Origin: Pyrodictiaceae archaeon
GTDB lineage: Archaea; Thermoproteota; Thermoprotei_A; Sulfolobales; Pyrodictiaceae
Direction of reading: 5' to 3'
DNA length: 7,377 nt
Assembly: GCA_027046525.1 (NCBI GenBank)
Contig: JALTYD010000007.1
Coordinates: 1-7,377, forward strand
Under the pieces are notes generated by a model. It had not been told where the DNA came from, searched no databases, and worked only from the letters and a program-made list of their open reading frames with translations. Position numbers and translations under genes: made by a program. Of the stretch, positions 1 through 6,039 are shown in pieces (within the stretch, counting starts at the first letter, position 1; every line of letters starts with the position of its first letter).

Positions 1-22
1 GTCCAATCCGTACTTTACCCAT
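1..22 (-). CDS. Probable 5' end of a divergent gene, cut by the window edge
   Basis: On the minus strand an ATG at 22-20 opens a frame reading MGKVRIG before the window ends. Just upstream on that strand is a purine-rich GGGGAT about 4 bases before the ATG, and a TATA-like element (57-69) lies at the distance expected for a start site near 35. Seven residues are too few to name a family. The call rests only on the promoter-like and RBS-like context and on the divergent layout with the thermosome gene, so it is tentative. Sequence to the left of the window would settle it. Confidence 0.3.
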
Positions 23-56
23 ATTAATCCCCAGAGGGAGAAGCTGTAGTTTAGGT

Positions 57-69
57 TTTTATAATAAAT
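57..69 (-). promoter_or_regulatory. Possible TATA box of the left-edge divergent gene
   Basis: Read on the minus strand this is an A/T tract containing TTATTATAAAAA. Its centre is about 26 bases upstream of position 36, which would give a short leader before the ATG at 22. On the plus strand the same tract reads TTTTTATAATAAA, so it could also be a weaker second promoter for the thermosome. The direction is not certain. Confidence 0.35.
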
Positions 70-94
70 GGTTGTATGTATGCATTTTTATTAA

Positions 95-109
95 GGAAAA
101 GTTTTTATA
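95..109 (+). promoter_or_regulatory. BRE/TATA promoter of the thermosome gene
   Basis: AGGAAAAG is followed directly by TTTTTATA, the archaeal arrangement of a purine-rich TFB recognition element next to a TATA box. The TATA centre (about 105-106) predicts transcription starting near 130-134, about 30 bases before the GTG start of the chaperonin. This is the clearest promoter in the window. The flanks show no obvious inverted repeat that could be named as an operator. Confidence 0.6.
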
Positions 110-150
110 GAAGTGGATCCAAGGCGACTACAAATGGATAAGAGTTGTGT

Positions 151-159
151 AGAGGTGAG
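151..159 (+). promoter_or_regulatory. Ribosome binding site fixing the GTG start of the thermosome
   Basis: AGAGGTGAG is a near-perfect match to the GAGGTGAT-type archaeal Shine-Dalgarno sequence. It ends five bases before GTG at 165, which decides the start. The upstream ATG at 134 is in another frame. Confidence 0.75.
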
Positions 160-164
160 TATTA

Positions 165-1868
165 GTGGCAGAGAAAGTTAAAGCAGGGACAATAGAACCT
201 ACAGGTATCCCGGTATTAATACTCAAAGAAGGTACACAGAGAACTTATGGAAGAGATGCTCTAAGAGCAAATATCATGATAGTCAGAGCAATAGCTGAAA
301 CTCTAAGGACAACTTATGGTCCTAAAGGAATGGATAAGATACTAGTAGACAGTTTAGGTGATGTTACTATAACTAATGATGGAGCAACTATTCTCGATAA
401 GATGGATGTACAGCATCCTACAGCTAAGTTGATAGTCCAGATTTCTAAAGGCCAGGACGAAGAAGTAGGTGATGGTACTAAAACAGCAGTAATCTTTGCA
501 GGTGAGCTTCTGAGACAAGCAGAAGATTTACTCGATAAGAATCTTCACCCTACACTTATTGTTGCTGGTTTTAAGAAAGCTGCTGATGAAGCTGTCAAAA
601 AACTATACGAAGTAGCTGAGGCTTTTGACATAGAGAAAGAAGATATTCTCAGAAAAGTAGCTGCAACAAGTTTAACAAGTAAAGCTGTTCATGGTCTACG
701 TGACTACTTTGCAGAAATAGCTGTAAAAGCTGTAAAAGCTGTTACAGAGAAGAGAGGCGAGAAGTGGTACATCGATCTAGATAGTATCCAGATTATCAAG
801 AAACATGGAGGAGGACTAAAAGATACTAGGCTTGTTGAGGGTATTGTTCTTGATAAAGAGGTTGTTCATCCTGGTATGCCTAGGAGAGTTGAGAATGCAT
901 ATATTGTACTACTAGATGCACCACTAGAAGTAGAAAAACCAGAGATAGATGCTGAAATAAGGATAAGTGATCCAACATATCTAAAGAAGTTCCTCGAGGA
1001 AGAAGAAGCGATACTTAAGAATATGGTTGATCGTATTTATGAGGTTGCTGTTAAGCGTATGGAGGTTGATGGTGTTAGAGATGCTGGTATTGTTGTTATT
1101 ACTCAGAAAGGTATTGATGAAGTAGCACAACACTTCCTAGCCAAAAAGAAAATACTAGCAGTAAGAAGAGTAAAAAGAAGCGATATCGAGAAGATATCAA
1201 AAGCTACAGGAGCACGAATCATAAGCAATATAGAAGATCTATCGCCAGAAGATCTTGGTTATGCAAAACTCGTAGAAGAGAGAAAAGTTGGAGAAGATAA
1301 GATGGTGTTTATAGAAGGATGCCCCAACCCCAAAGCAGTAACAATACTGATAAGAGGTGGTCTTGAGAGACTTGTTGATGAAGCTGAGAGAAGCCTAAAT
1401 GATGCACTACACGCTGTAGCAGATGCTATCAGGGATGGTAAGATAGTGATAGGTGCTGGAGCCTCAGAAGTAGAACTAGCTAAGTACTTGAAAGAAATTG
1501 CACCAAAGATATCCACTGGCAAAGAACAGTTAGCTATTGAGGCTTTCGCTAAGGCTTTAGAAGGACTAGCTATGGCATTAGCAGAGAATGCAGGACTCGA
1601 CCCAATAGAGATAATAATGAAACTAAGAGCTGCACATTCTAAGCCAGAGAATAAATGGTATGGCATCAATGTATTTACTGGAGAAATAGAAGACATGTCA
1701 AAACTTGGTGTCTATGAACCAGTTAGCGTAAAAGCAAATGCTATTAAAGCAGGTACTGAAGCAGCTACAATAGTACTAAGAATTGACGATGTAATTGCTG
1801 CTGCACGAAAAGAAGAAGAAAAAGAAGAAAAGAAGAAAGAAGAGGAAGAAGAAGAAAAGAGCTTCTAA
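165..1868 (+). CDS. ths: Thermosome subunit (group II chaperonin, 567 aa)
   Basis: ATP-driven cytosolic chaperonin subunit that assembles into a double-ring thermosome and refolds proteins in a closed cavity. Family motifs are in order: equatorial TYGPKGMDK (50-58), NDGATIL (71-77) and the phosphate loop VGDGTKT (101-107); the intermediate and apical domains include VHPGMPRRV (234-242) and an EGCPNPKAV segment (384-392); the likely catalytic aspartate is D413 in [18 protein letters not shown] (538-546) is the conserved C-terminal equatorial motif. Length is slightly above the usual 540-560 because of a 20-residue Glu/Lys tail. That tail replaces the Gly-Gly-Met ending common in thermosomes. 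The usual GGGA(S/P)E nucleotide-pocket motif reads GAGASE (430-435). The GTG start is supported by the RBS at 151-159. The gene has its own promoter and seems monocistronic. Codon use is patchy. Which subunit class (alpha, beta or gamma) it belongs to cannot be told here. Confidence 0.97.
   Translation: MAEKVKAGTIEPTGIPVLILKEGTQRTYGRDALRANIMIVRAIAETLRTTYGPKGMDKILVDSLGDVTITNDGATILDKMDVQHPTAKLIVQISKGQDEEVGDGTKTAVIFAGELLRQAEDLLDKNLHPTLIVAGFKKAADEAVKKLYEVAEAFDIEKEDILRKVAATSLTSKAVHGLRDYFAEIAVKAVKAVTEKRGEKWYIDLDSIQIIKKHGGGLKDTRLVEGIVLDKEVVHPGMPRRVENAYIVLLDAPLEVEKPEIDAEIRISDPTYLKKFLEEEEAILKNMVDRIYEVAVKRMEVDGVRDAGIVVITQKGIDEVAQHFLAKKKILAVRRVKRSDIEKISKATGARIISNIEDLSPEDLGYAKLVEERKVGEDKMVFIEGCPNPKAVTILIRGGLERLVDEAERSLNDALHAVADAIRDGKIVIGAGASEVELAKYLKEIAPKISTGKEQLAIEAFAKALEGLAMALAENAGLDPIEIIMKLRAAHSKPENKWYGINVFTGEIEDMSKLGVYEPVSVKANAIKAGTEAATIVLRIDDVIAAARKEEEKEEKKKEEEEEEKSF
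1807..1861 (+). repeat. 55-base uninterrupted purine tract encoding the charged thermosome tail
   Basis: Every base from 1807 to 1861 on the plus strand is A or G, arranged mostly as GAA/AAG triplets. It encodes the lysine/glutamate low-complexity tail of the thermosome subunit. Such near-repetitive triplet tracts can change length by slippage, so the tail length may vary between strains. Confidence 0.85.
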
Positions 1869-1870
1869 AA

Positions 1871-1882
1871 TTTTTCTCTCCT
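1871..1882 (+). terminator. T-rich terminator after the thermosome gene
   Basis: TTTTTCTCTCCT begins two bases after the TAA stop. Archaeal RNA polymerase terminates at pyrimidine/T-rich runs without needing a hairpin, and none is visible here. The next gene has its own TATA box further down, which fits termination at this point. Confidence 0.45.
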
Positions 1883-1921
1883 AGAATAAATAAAGTCTTC
1901 TCCAACAGCTACCATATAGAG

Positions 1922-1930
1922 ATATATAAA
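1922..1930 (+). promoter_or_regulatory. TATA box upstream of the exported-protein gene
   Basis: ATATATAAA matches the archaeal TATA consensus. A start near 1950 would give a leader of about 85 bases before GTG 2037, long for this organism type. A second T-rich candidate, CTTTTTATC at 1939-1947, would shorten it to about 70. The rest of 1883-2036 holds no gene I can support. Confidence 0.4.
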
Positions 1931-2036
1931 CACCACCTTTTTATCCCAAAAACACTATATCAACAATACTCACCTTCAGTAATACTTACATTTAGCTCTC
2001 TCTACGCAAAGGAGTAGTCTAAACAAAAGGGATTTA

Positions 2037-3347
2037 GTGAAAGCACAATATCTTACTCCAGCTACACTTATCATAGTAGTTACGTTGATAATTGGAATAG
2101 TGTATATCAACCTAATGCTTAATAGAGCAAAACTCGTTATTAGTAAAGAATACCAATTAGCAAGAACAGGCTTAGATAAACCAATTATCTCAATAACTAA
2201 TATTAGCAAAAGATCTTATACCTATTATCTATCAGTAGTAGTTAATTCTACACAATCAGTTGATGAGATTATTTTAGATACTGGTTCACGTGTAGTAAAT
2301 AGAAAATGTAACAGTAGTAGTTGTAGTACAACTTTTAGTATAGATGATAGCAGTAATTGTTTTACATTGGTAGTTGTAAGAGAATCTGTCTACTGGTTCT
2401 ATAATCCGAGCGAAGACCCCTATCTAGGTGAATGTGCTACACCATCGTTATGTATCAACCCCGATGACTTACTCTACTGGAAAAAACAGTGTAGTAAGAG
2501 TATAGGAAATAGTAGTTCAGTTAGCTATTTAGAGAACTATCTTGATCCACTCTTTGTCGATGCTTATGGATACCCTAGAGCAGAGGAATACCGAGGTTAT
2601 ATCCCTCTTTCAACTTTCAAGGAATATGTAAATGATACATTACCGCTTATAATGAATTTTCCAAGAGCAACATCTGATATTTGTGGATACATGAGATGGC
2701 ATCCAGCAATAAAAGCACTAGGTGGATGGTCATATAGATGCTACAGCTATCTACGTAGTAACGGGTTGCCTACCAAAGCAGGATTTTATCTATTGCTAGA
2801 TAATCAGACACTTGATGTAGCTATCTTAGGCTATAATGTCTCTGGATATAACTGGCAGGGATACCCTATACCTGATAAGTGGATATTTGTTATACTATGG
2901 GGTAATGGGACTATACAGAAAGTTAGTGTAGTAGAAAATAGAGACCTAGTATACATATACAGCTATAAACATAGACTAGGCCATAATTATAATCTATATG
3001 CAAATAAAGGTGGAGGACCACCGAGTTATAACCATAAAATTGGGATAGAGAAGATAACGAATAGCTATAGACTCTTTATCCTAGTTGACTACACAGATTC
3101 TCCTATCTATATAACTATAACACTAGAAGTCTTAGATAATAGATCAATTATAGGTATACCTCGTGGTTCAGCTACAGTCTATAGCAATATAGAGGGAACA
3201 AAGACCAATACACAGACTATTGTAATTGAAAGTAAAGATATTATCATATATAGAGCAGAATACTGGGTCGATAAAAGGATAAGCAACTGGTCGCAATCAC
3301 GTATTGAACTATATGGTGTTAGATTCAGTAAATCTAATAGTAGTTAA
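2037..3347 (+). CDS. Orphan exported protein with N-terminal membrane anchor (436 aa)
   Basis: I do not recognise this family. A hydrophobic segment at about residues 9-28 follows a short MKAQYLTP leader, so the protein is probably anchored with its bulk outside the cell. The leader faintly resembles class III (pilin-like) signals, K-A before a hydrophobic helix, but that is speculative. The outer part has 11 N-X-S/T sequons (N55, 70, 92, 158, 199, 256, 267, 290, 368, 417, 434), as expected for a glycosylated surface protein. It has eight cysteines (91, 96, 108, 133, 139, 152, 216, 235), all in the first half of the outer part, allowing up to four disulfides. It is rich in Tyr, Ser, Asn and Ile, with alternating beta-like stretches towards the C-terminus. 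GTG 2037 is the only plausible start before an in-frame stop at 1980-1982; the AGGGAT in front is a weak RBS. It has no visible partner gene. Confidence 0.8.
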   Translation: MKAQYLTPATLIIVVTLIIGIVYINLMLNRAKLVISKEYQLARTGLDKPIISITNISKRSYTYYLSVVVNSTQSVDEIILDTGSRVVNRKCNSSSCSTTFSIDDSSNCFTLVVVRESVYWFYNPSEDPYLGECATPSLCINPDDLLYWKKQCSKSIGNSSSVSYLENYLDPLFVDAYGYPRAEEYRGYIPLSTFKEYVNDTLPLIMNFPRATSDICGYMRWHPAIKALGGWSYRCYSYLRSNGLPTKAGFYLLLDNQTLDVAILGYNVSGYNWQGYPIPDKWIFVILWGNGTIQKVSVVENRDLVYIYSYKHRLGHNYNLYANKGGGPPSYNHKIGIEKITNSYRLFILVDYTDSPIYITITLEVLDNRSIIGIPRGSATVYSNIEGTKTNTQTIVIESKDIIIYRAEYWVDKRISNWSQSRIELYGVRFSKSNSS

Positions 3348-3442
3348 TAACCAGTAGACATAAGTGTTTTGTATGAAATACATCACACCTCCCTCTCATA
3401 ATTAATATTAATAGTATAGATCGTAGCTCTATGAGTTACTAG

Positions 3443-3450
3443 TTTATATA
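3443..3450 (+). promoter_or_regulatory. TATA box of the amidohydrolase gene
   Basis: TTTATATA is a consensus archaeal TATA element. It predicts transcription starting near 3472, a leader of about 15-17 bases carrying the ribosome binding site. The gap 3348-3442 holds nothing else I can name; a pyrimidine-rich run near 3389-3397 may end the upstream transcript. Confidence 0.6.
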
Positions 3451-3476
3451 GAGCTTAAACATTAAATCTATTCTAC

Positions 3477-3484
3477 AAGGTGAT
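3477..3484 (+). promoter_or_regulatory. Ribosome binding site that decides the amidohydrolase start
   Basis: AAGGTGAT is a full Shine-Dalgarno match. It contains the GTG at 3480, which would otherwise be taken as the longest start, and sits four bases before an in-frame GTG at 3489. Translation therefore most likely begins at 3489. Confidence 0.7.
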
Positions 3485-3488
3485 AGAT

Positions 3489-4673
3489 GTGGTCCTCGTT
3501 ATCCGTGGTGGTCGAATTTTTACAGTGACTAGGGGAGTAATAGATGATGGAATAATCATTATAGATGAAGGAAAAATTAAAGAAGTAGGAAAACAAGGAG
3601 AGATCAAAATTCCTGCTGGTGCTGATATCATTAATGCTAATGGTATGTACATACTGCCTGGTCTCATAGATGCACATACACATCTAGGTGTATCAGAACA
3701 AGCTGTTGGATGGGAAGGACGTGATACAAATGAATCAACAGACCCTGTAATGCCACATCTACGTGCTATCGATGGCGTGAAATCAGATGATCCTGGTTTT
3801 CAAGACGCTCTTTCTTCTGGAATAACAACCGTGGGTGTACTACCAGGGAGTGGTAATGTTATAGGTGGATTAGGTGCTGCTCTAAAGACTTATGGGAAGC
3901 ACAAGCTCGAGATGGTAATTAAGGAGCCAATAGGTCTTAAAATAGCATTTGGTGAAAATCCTAAACGTGTCCATGGTCTTGAGAATAAACGTACACCTTC
4001 GACGAGAATGGGGATAGCTGGACTTCTAAGAGAATGGTTTACAAAGACACAGAATTATATTAGGAAAAAAGAGATTTTCGCAGATCAGCCAGAAAAACTG
4101 CCAGATCTGGATGTAAAACTTGAAGCTTTAGAACTAGTTATTAAGAAGACTATACCTGTTCGAGCACATGCACATATGGTAGATGATATACTAACAGCAA
4201 TATCACTAGCAATAGAGTTTGGCTTCAAGATCGTATTAGATCATTCAACAGAATCACATAGAATACCAGATATACTAGCAAAACATGGAATACCTGCAGT
4301 AGTAGGACCTTTATTCACCTCTAAATACAAAGTGGAGCTCAGAAATAGAACAACAGAAACACCAGGAATACTATGGAAACATAAAGTGAAACTTGCAATA
4401 ACAACGGATCATCCAGTCGTACCTATAAAGCTCTTGCCACTACAAGTAGCTGTAGCTATTCGAGATGGTCTACCTTTCGAGGAAGCCTTGAGAGCTGTAA
4501 CTATTAATGCAGCAGAGATTTTAGGTGTCTCGGATAGAGTTGGTAGCATAGAGCCTGGTAAAGATGGAGATATAATTATCTTAGACAAACCACCATTCAC
4601 TATAGAGAGCAGAGTAGTGTATACTATTGTAAATGGTGAAATAGTTTATTCCCAAGAAAGTACAAAGAAGTAG
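3489..4673 (+). CDS. Metal-dependent amidohydrolase, imidazolonepropionase-like (394 aa)
   Basis: TIM-barrel hydrolase of the amidohydrolase superfamily (COG1228-like), cytosolic, hydrolysing an amide or C-N bond in an unknown small molecule or peptide. Numbered from GTG 3489: an N-terminal beta-sandwich half (1-55); metal ligands H63 and H65 in DAHTH; K151 in GLKIAFGENPKRV, a candidate bridging lysine; H227/H229 in RAHAHMVDD; H252 in DHSTESH; and D307 in TTDHPV. The C-terminus closes the small domain with the typical GSIEPGKDGDIIILD and VVYTIVNGEIV strands. All expected metal ligands are present, so it should be active. Length is normal for the family. No histidine-degradation genes lie nearby, so true imidazolonepropionase activity is not supported; the family also includes carboxypeptidase-type enzymes. 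It has its own promoter and is convergent with the tRNA-Ser gene. Confidence 0.9.
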   Translation: MVLVIRGGRIFTVTRGVIDDGIIIIDEGKIKEVGKQGEIKIPAGADIINANGMYILPGLIDAHTHLGVSEQAVGWEGRDTNESTDPVMPHLRAIDGVKSDDPGFQDALSSGITTVGVLPGSGNVIGGLGAALKTYGKHKLEMVIKEPIGLKIAFGENPKRVHGLENKRTPSTRMGIAGLLREWFTKTQNYIRKKEIFADQPEKLPDLDVKLEALELVIKKTIPVRAHAHMVDDILTAISLAIEFGFKIVLDHSTESHRIPDILAKHGIPAVVGPLFTSKYKVELRNRTTETPGILWKHKVKLAITTDHPVVPIKLLPLQVAVAIRDGLPFEEALRAVTINAAEILGVSDRVGSIEPGKDGDIIILDKPPFTIESRVVYTIVNGEIVYSQESTKK

Positions 4674-4723
4674 TCCTCTACACACAAGACTGCTGACTAG
4701 AAACTAGAGTGGAAGATAAGAGA

Positions 4724-4728
4724 TTTTT
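4724..4728 (+). terminator. Possible T-run terminator after the amidohydrolase
   Basis: TTTTT lies about 50 bases after the TAG stop and just before the convergent tRNA gene. A small CTAG-AAA-CTAG inverted repeat (4697-4707) precedes it but is too short to call a hairpin with confidence. Confidence 0.3.
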
Positions 4729-4732
4729 AGAT

Positions 4733-4736
4733 AAAA
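4733..4736 (-). terminator. Oligo-T terminator of tRNA-Ser
   Basis: Read on the minus strand, TTTT begins four bases after the encoded CCA end of the tRNA. This is the usual short T run behind archaeal tRNA genes. Confidence 0.45.
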
Positions 4737-4740
4737 CTAG

Positions 4741-4827
4741 TGGCGCCGGGGGCGGGATTTGAACCCGCGCGGGGGAGACCCCACCGGCTTAGCAGGCCGG
4801 CGCCCTACCAGGCTAGGCGACCCCGGC
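4741..4827 (-). tRNA. tRNA-Ser, anticodon GCU, CCA encoded
   Basis: Reads AGC/AGU serine codons. On the minus strand: acceptor stem GCCGGGG pairs with CCCCGGC; discriminator G, as expected for serine; then CCA at 4743-4741. The D-arm carries GCC/GGC with a TGGTAG-type loop. The anticodon stem CCGGC/GCCGG encloses loop CTGCTAA with the anticodon at 4793-4791. The long class II variable arm contains a GGGG/CCCC stem, diagnostic of serine or leucine tRNAs. The T-arm is GCGGG/CCCGC with loop TTCAAAT. It is 87 bases including CCA and has no intron. The stems are almost entirely G-C, as in hyperthermophiles. It is divergent from the regulator gene and convergent with the amidohydrolase. Confidence 0.97.
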
Positions 4828-4857
4828 GCTTTCCTGGATAGAGGGTTATTAAGTACA

Positions 4858-4873
4858 GAATTTATTATTTTTA
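4858..4873 (-). promoter_or_regulatory. TATA region between tRNA-Ser and the XRE gene
   Basis: On the minus strand the tract reads GTAAAAATAATAAATT, suitably placed for a tRNA start near 4840. On the plus strand the same A/T tract (TTTATTATTTTTA) lies about 26 bases upstream of 4890-4894, so it may also serve the regulator. Divergent sharing of one A/T core is inferred from spacing. Confidence 0.45.
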
Positions 4874-4893
4874 CCCTAAATGGGTAGTAGTTC

Positions 4894-5637
4894 TTGATAA
4901 ACAGAGATGATAGATGGCCGACTGAAGTAGTTCTTGAGAGAGTATCACAGCAAATAGCTGGAGAAATAGTTATGAGTGAAAAACCAGGTTCAGCTATGCG
5001 TAAGTGGCGTGAAATTTTTGAAATAAACCAGCTTGAACTCTCTAGGAGAATGGGGGTTTCTCCAAGCGTTATAAGTGATTACGAGAAAGGGAGGAGAAAT
5101 CCAGGTTCAGCATTTATTAGGAGATTTGTAAATGCACTTATAGATATTGATGCAGAAAGAGGTCTTACAACACTTAGTAAACTATCACGTATATTCAACT
5201 TGAGCTACCTAGGTGCTGTAATAGATATGCATGAATTCGAAAGAGGAATTCCTCCAGATGATGTAATAGTAGCAGTAGATGGAGTCTTGCTTAATTCGAA
5301 TATTGCAAATGAGTACATTTATGGGTATACTATTATAGATAGTATAAAAGCTATCTTGAGCTTAACTGGTAATGAATTTATGAGTCTCCTAGGCTCAACA
5401 GCTCAAAGAGTAGTAGTTTTCACAAAAGTTACTACTGGTAGAAGTCCTATGATTGCATTGAGACTATCGATAGTGAAACCTTCGATGATAGTACTACATG
5501 GATCAAAGAAAGTAGATACACTAGCAATGTGGATAGCTGAGAATGAAAATATACCAATAGTACTTAGCACAAAGTCAAAAGTAGAGGATCTTGTTATTGG
5601 CTTGAGGAGGCTTTCTTACGCTCAAGCGCGAGTATAG
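4894..5637 (+). CDS. XRE-type helix-turn-helix transcriptional regulator (247 aa)
   Basis: DNA-binding protein of a conserved archaeal regulator family (COG1709-like by recall, not searched). The Cro/C1-type domain covers about 34-85: KWREIFEINQLELSRRMGVS leads into the recognition helix SPSVISDYEKGRR (56-68). The N-terminal WPTEVV...IAGEIVMSEKPG stretch before it fits the family, which supports the early start. The C-terminal half (about 115-245) is an alternating alpha/beta domain, with DDVIVAVDGVLL, QRVVVFTKVTTGRSP and NIPIVLSTKSKVEDL, probably a ligand-sensing or dimerisation module; I cannot name a ligand. TTG 4894 is the first start after an in-frame TAG at 4888-4890. It lacks a good RBS and sits near the predicted transcript start, so translation may be nearly leaderless. 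The 3' end overlaps the convergent NAC gene by 44 bp. Target genes are unknown; autoregulation or control of the adjacent tRNA promoter region is possible but unproven. Confidence 0.88.
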   Translation: MINRDDRWPTEVVLERVSQQIAGEIVMSEKPGSAMRKWREIFEINQLELSRRMGVSPSVISDYEKGRRNPGSAFIRRFVNALIDIDAERGLTTLSKLSRIFNLSYLGAVIDMHEFERGIPPDDVIVAVDGVLLNSNIANEYIYGYTIIDSIKAILSLTGNEFMSLLGSTAQRVVVFTKVTTGRSPMIALRLSIVKPSMIVLHGSKKVDTLAMWIAENENIPIVLSTKSKVEDLVIGLRRLSYAQARV

Positions 5638-5983
5638 CAGCAGCTATATCACCCTTGTGTTCAACTAGTGCCTTTCTAGCTTCTTCTAGCGAAACACCAG
5701 CTTGCTCAGCTACTAATTGTATGTCTTCTTCGCTTATTGATATAGACATAGTAGTTATTTCTTGTTGAGAGACTTCTTCTATACCACTTGTAGCTATGAT
5801 TTGGAGCATTGCTGTACCATTGGGCATTTTCAGTATTGCAACTTGCGGAGTTTCTATTCTAAGAGTTTTACCGTCTTGTCGGAGAATCGTTACTTCTTCG
5901 GCTTCAAATGTTTCAACATCGACATTCTTTATACCTAGTCGTTTTAGTTGCTTCTTTATGTCATTTACATTTATGCGAAACAT
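5594..5983 (-). CDS. nac: Archaeal nascent polypeptide-associated complex protein (NAC, 129 aa)
   Basis: Homodimeric ribosome-associated factor that shields emerging nascent chains. From ATG 5983: a basic helix KKQLKRLGIK (10-19), the likely ribosome contact; the NAC beta-barrel domain about 22-70 (EEVTILRQDGKTLRIETPQV, then NGTAMLQIIATSG); a linker; and a C-terminal UBA domain 83-120, with EEDIQLVAEQAGVS and EHKGDIAAAILAL. This order and length are typical of archaeal NAC-alpha. An in-frame GTG at 5995 would add four residues (MVLS), but it lies almost on the predicted transcript start and has no RBS; the GGTG at 5993-5990, six bases before ATG 5983, favours ATG. It is divergent from the beta-CASP nuclease gene and ends inside the 3' end of the XRE gene, so KKASSSQ is encoded opposite the regulator's last residues. 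Confidence 0.93.
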   Translation of the reverse strand: MFRINVNDIKKQLKRLGIKNVDVETFEAEEVTILRQDGKTLRIETPQVAILKMPNGTAMLQIIATSGIEEVSQQEITTMSISISEEDIQLVAEQAGVSLEEARKALVEHKGDIAAAILALERKKASSSQ

Positions 5984-5989
5984 GCTTAG

Positions 5990-5993
5990 CACC
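5990..5993 (-). promoter_or_regulatory. Ribosome binding site favouring the ATG start of nac
   Basis: GGTG on the minus strand lies six bases before ATG 5983. It overlaps the tandem GTG codons at 5995 and 5992, which argues against those being starts. Confidence 0.45.
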
Positions 5994-6018
5994 ACTTACC
6001 GTTAGAAAAGAAAGACTA

Positions 6019-6033
6019 CATAAATATTAATTA
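6019..6033 (-). promoter_or_regulatory. TATA region of nac in the divergent nac/aCPSF2 spacer
   Basis: On the minus strand the tract reads TTAATTAATATTTATG. Its centre, about 6023, predicts a start near 5997 and a leader of about 14 bases before ATG 5983. The self-complementary ATTAATTAAT core may also help open DNA for the gene on the other strand. Confidence 0.4.
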
Positions 6034-6039
6034 ATCATA

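Noticed and set aside
1259..1696. 145-codon minus-strand open frame inside the thermosome gene
   Set aside because: It is the antisense of a certain gene, Ser/Ala-rich and low in complexity, with no family motif and no RBS or promoter.
1976..2209. 77-codon minus-strand frame across the start of the exported-protein gene
   Set aside because: It is mostly hydrophobic because it is antisense to a membrane-anchor coding region; it has no promoter or RBS and overlaps a better-supported gene.
3468..3683. Two minus-strand frames opposite the amidohydrolase start
   Set aside because: They lie opposite conserved amidohydrolase sequence, including the DAHTH motif, and have no initiation signals.
4697..4707. 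CTAG-AAA-CTAG inverted repeat near the tRNA, considered as an attachment-site remnant
   Set aside because: It is only four bases per arm, lies outside the tRNA, and no integrase or tRNA 3'-end duplicate is visible in the window.
4900..4925. Box C-like GATGATAG, considered as part of a C/D sRNA
   Set aside because: It does not match RTGATGA, no D box (CTGA) sits at the right distance, and it lies inside the regulator's coding sequence.
5796..6005. 69-codon plus-strand frame opposite nac
   Set aside because: It is antisense to the NAC domain, with no family resemblance and no upstream signals.
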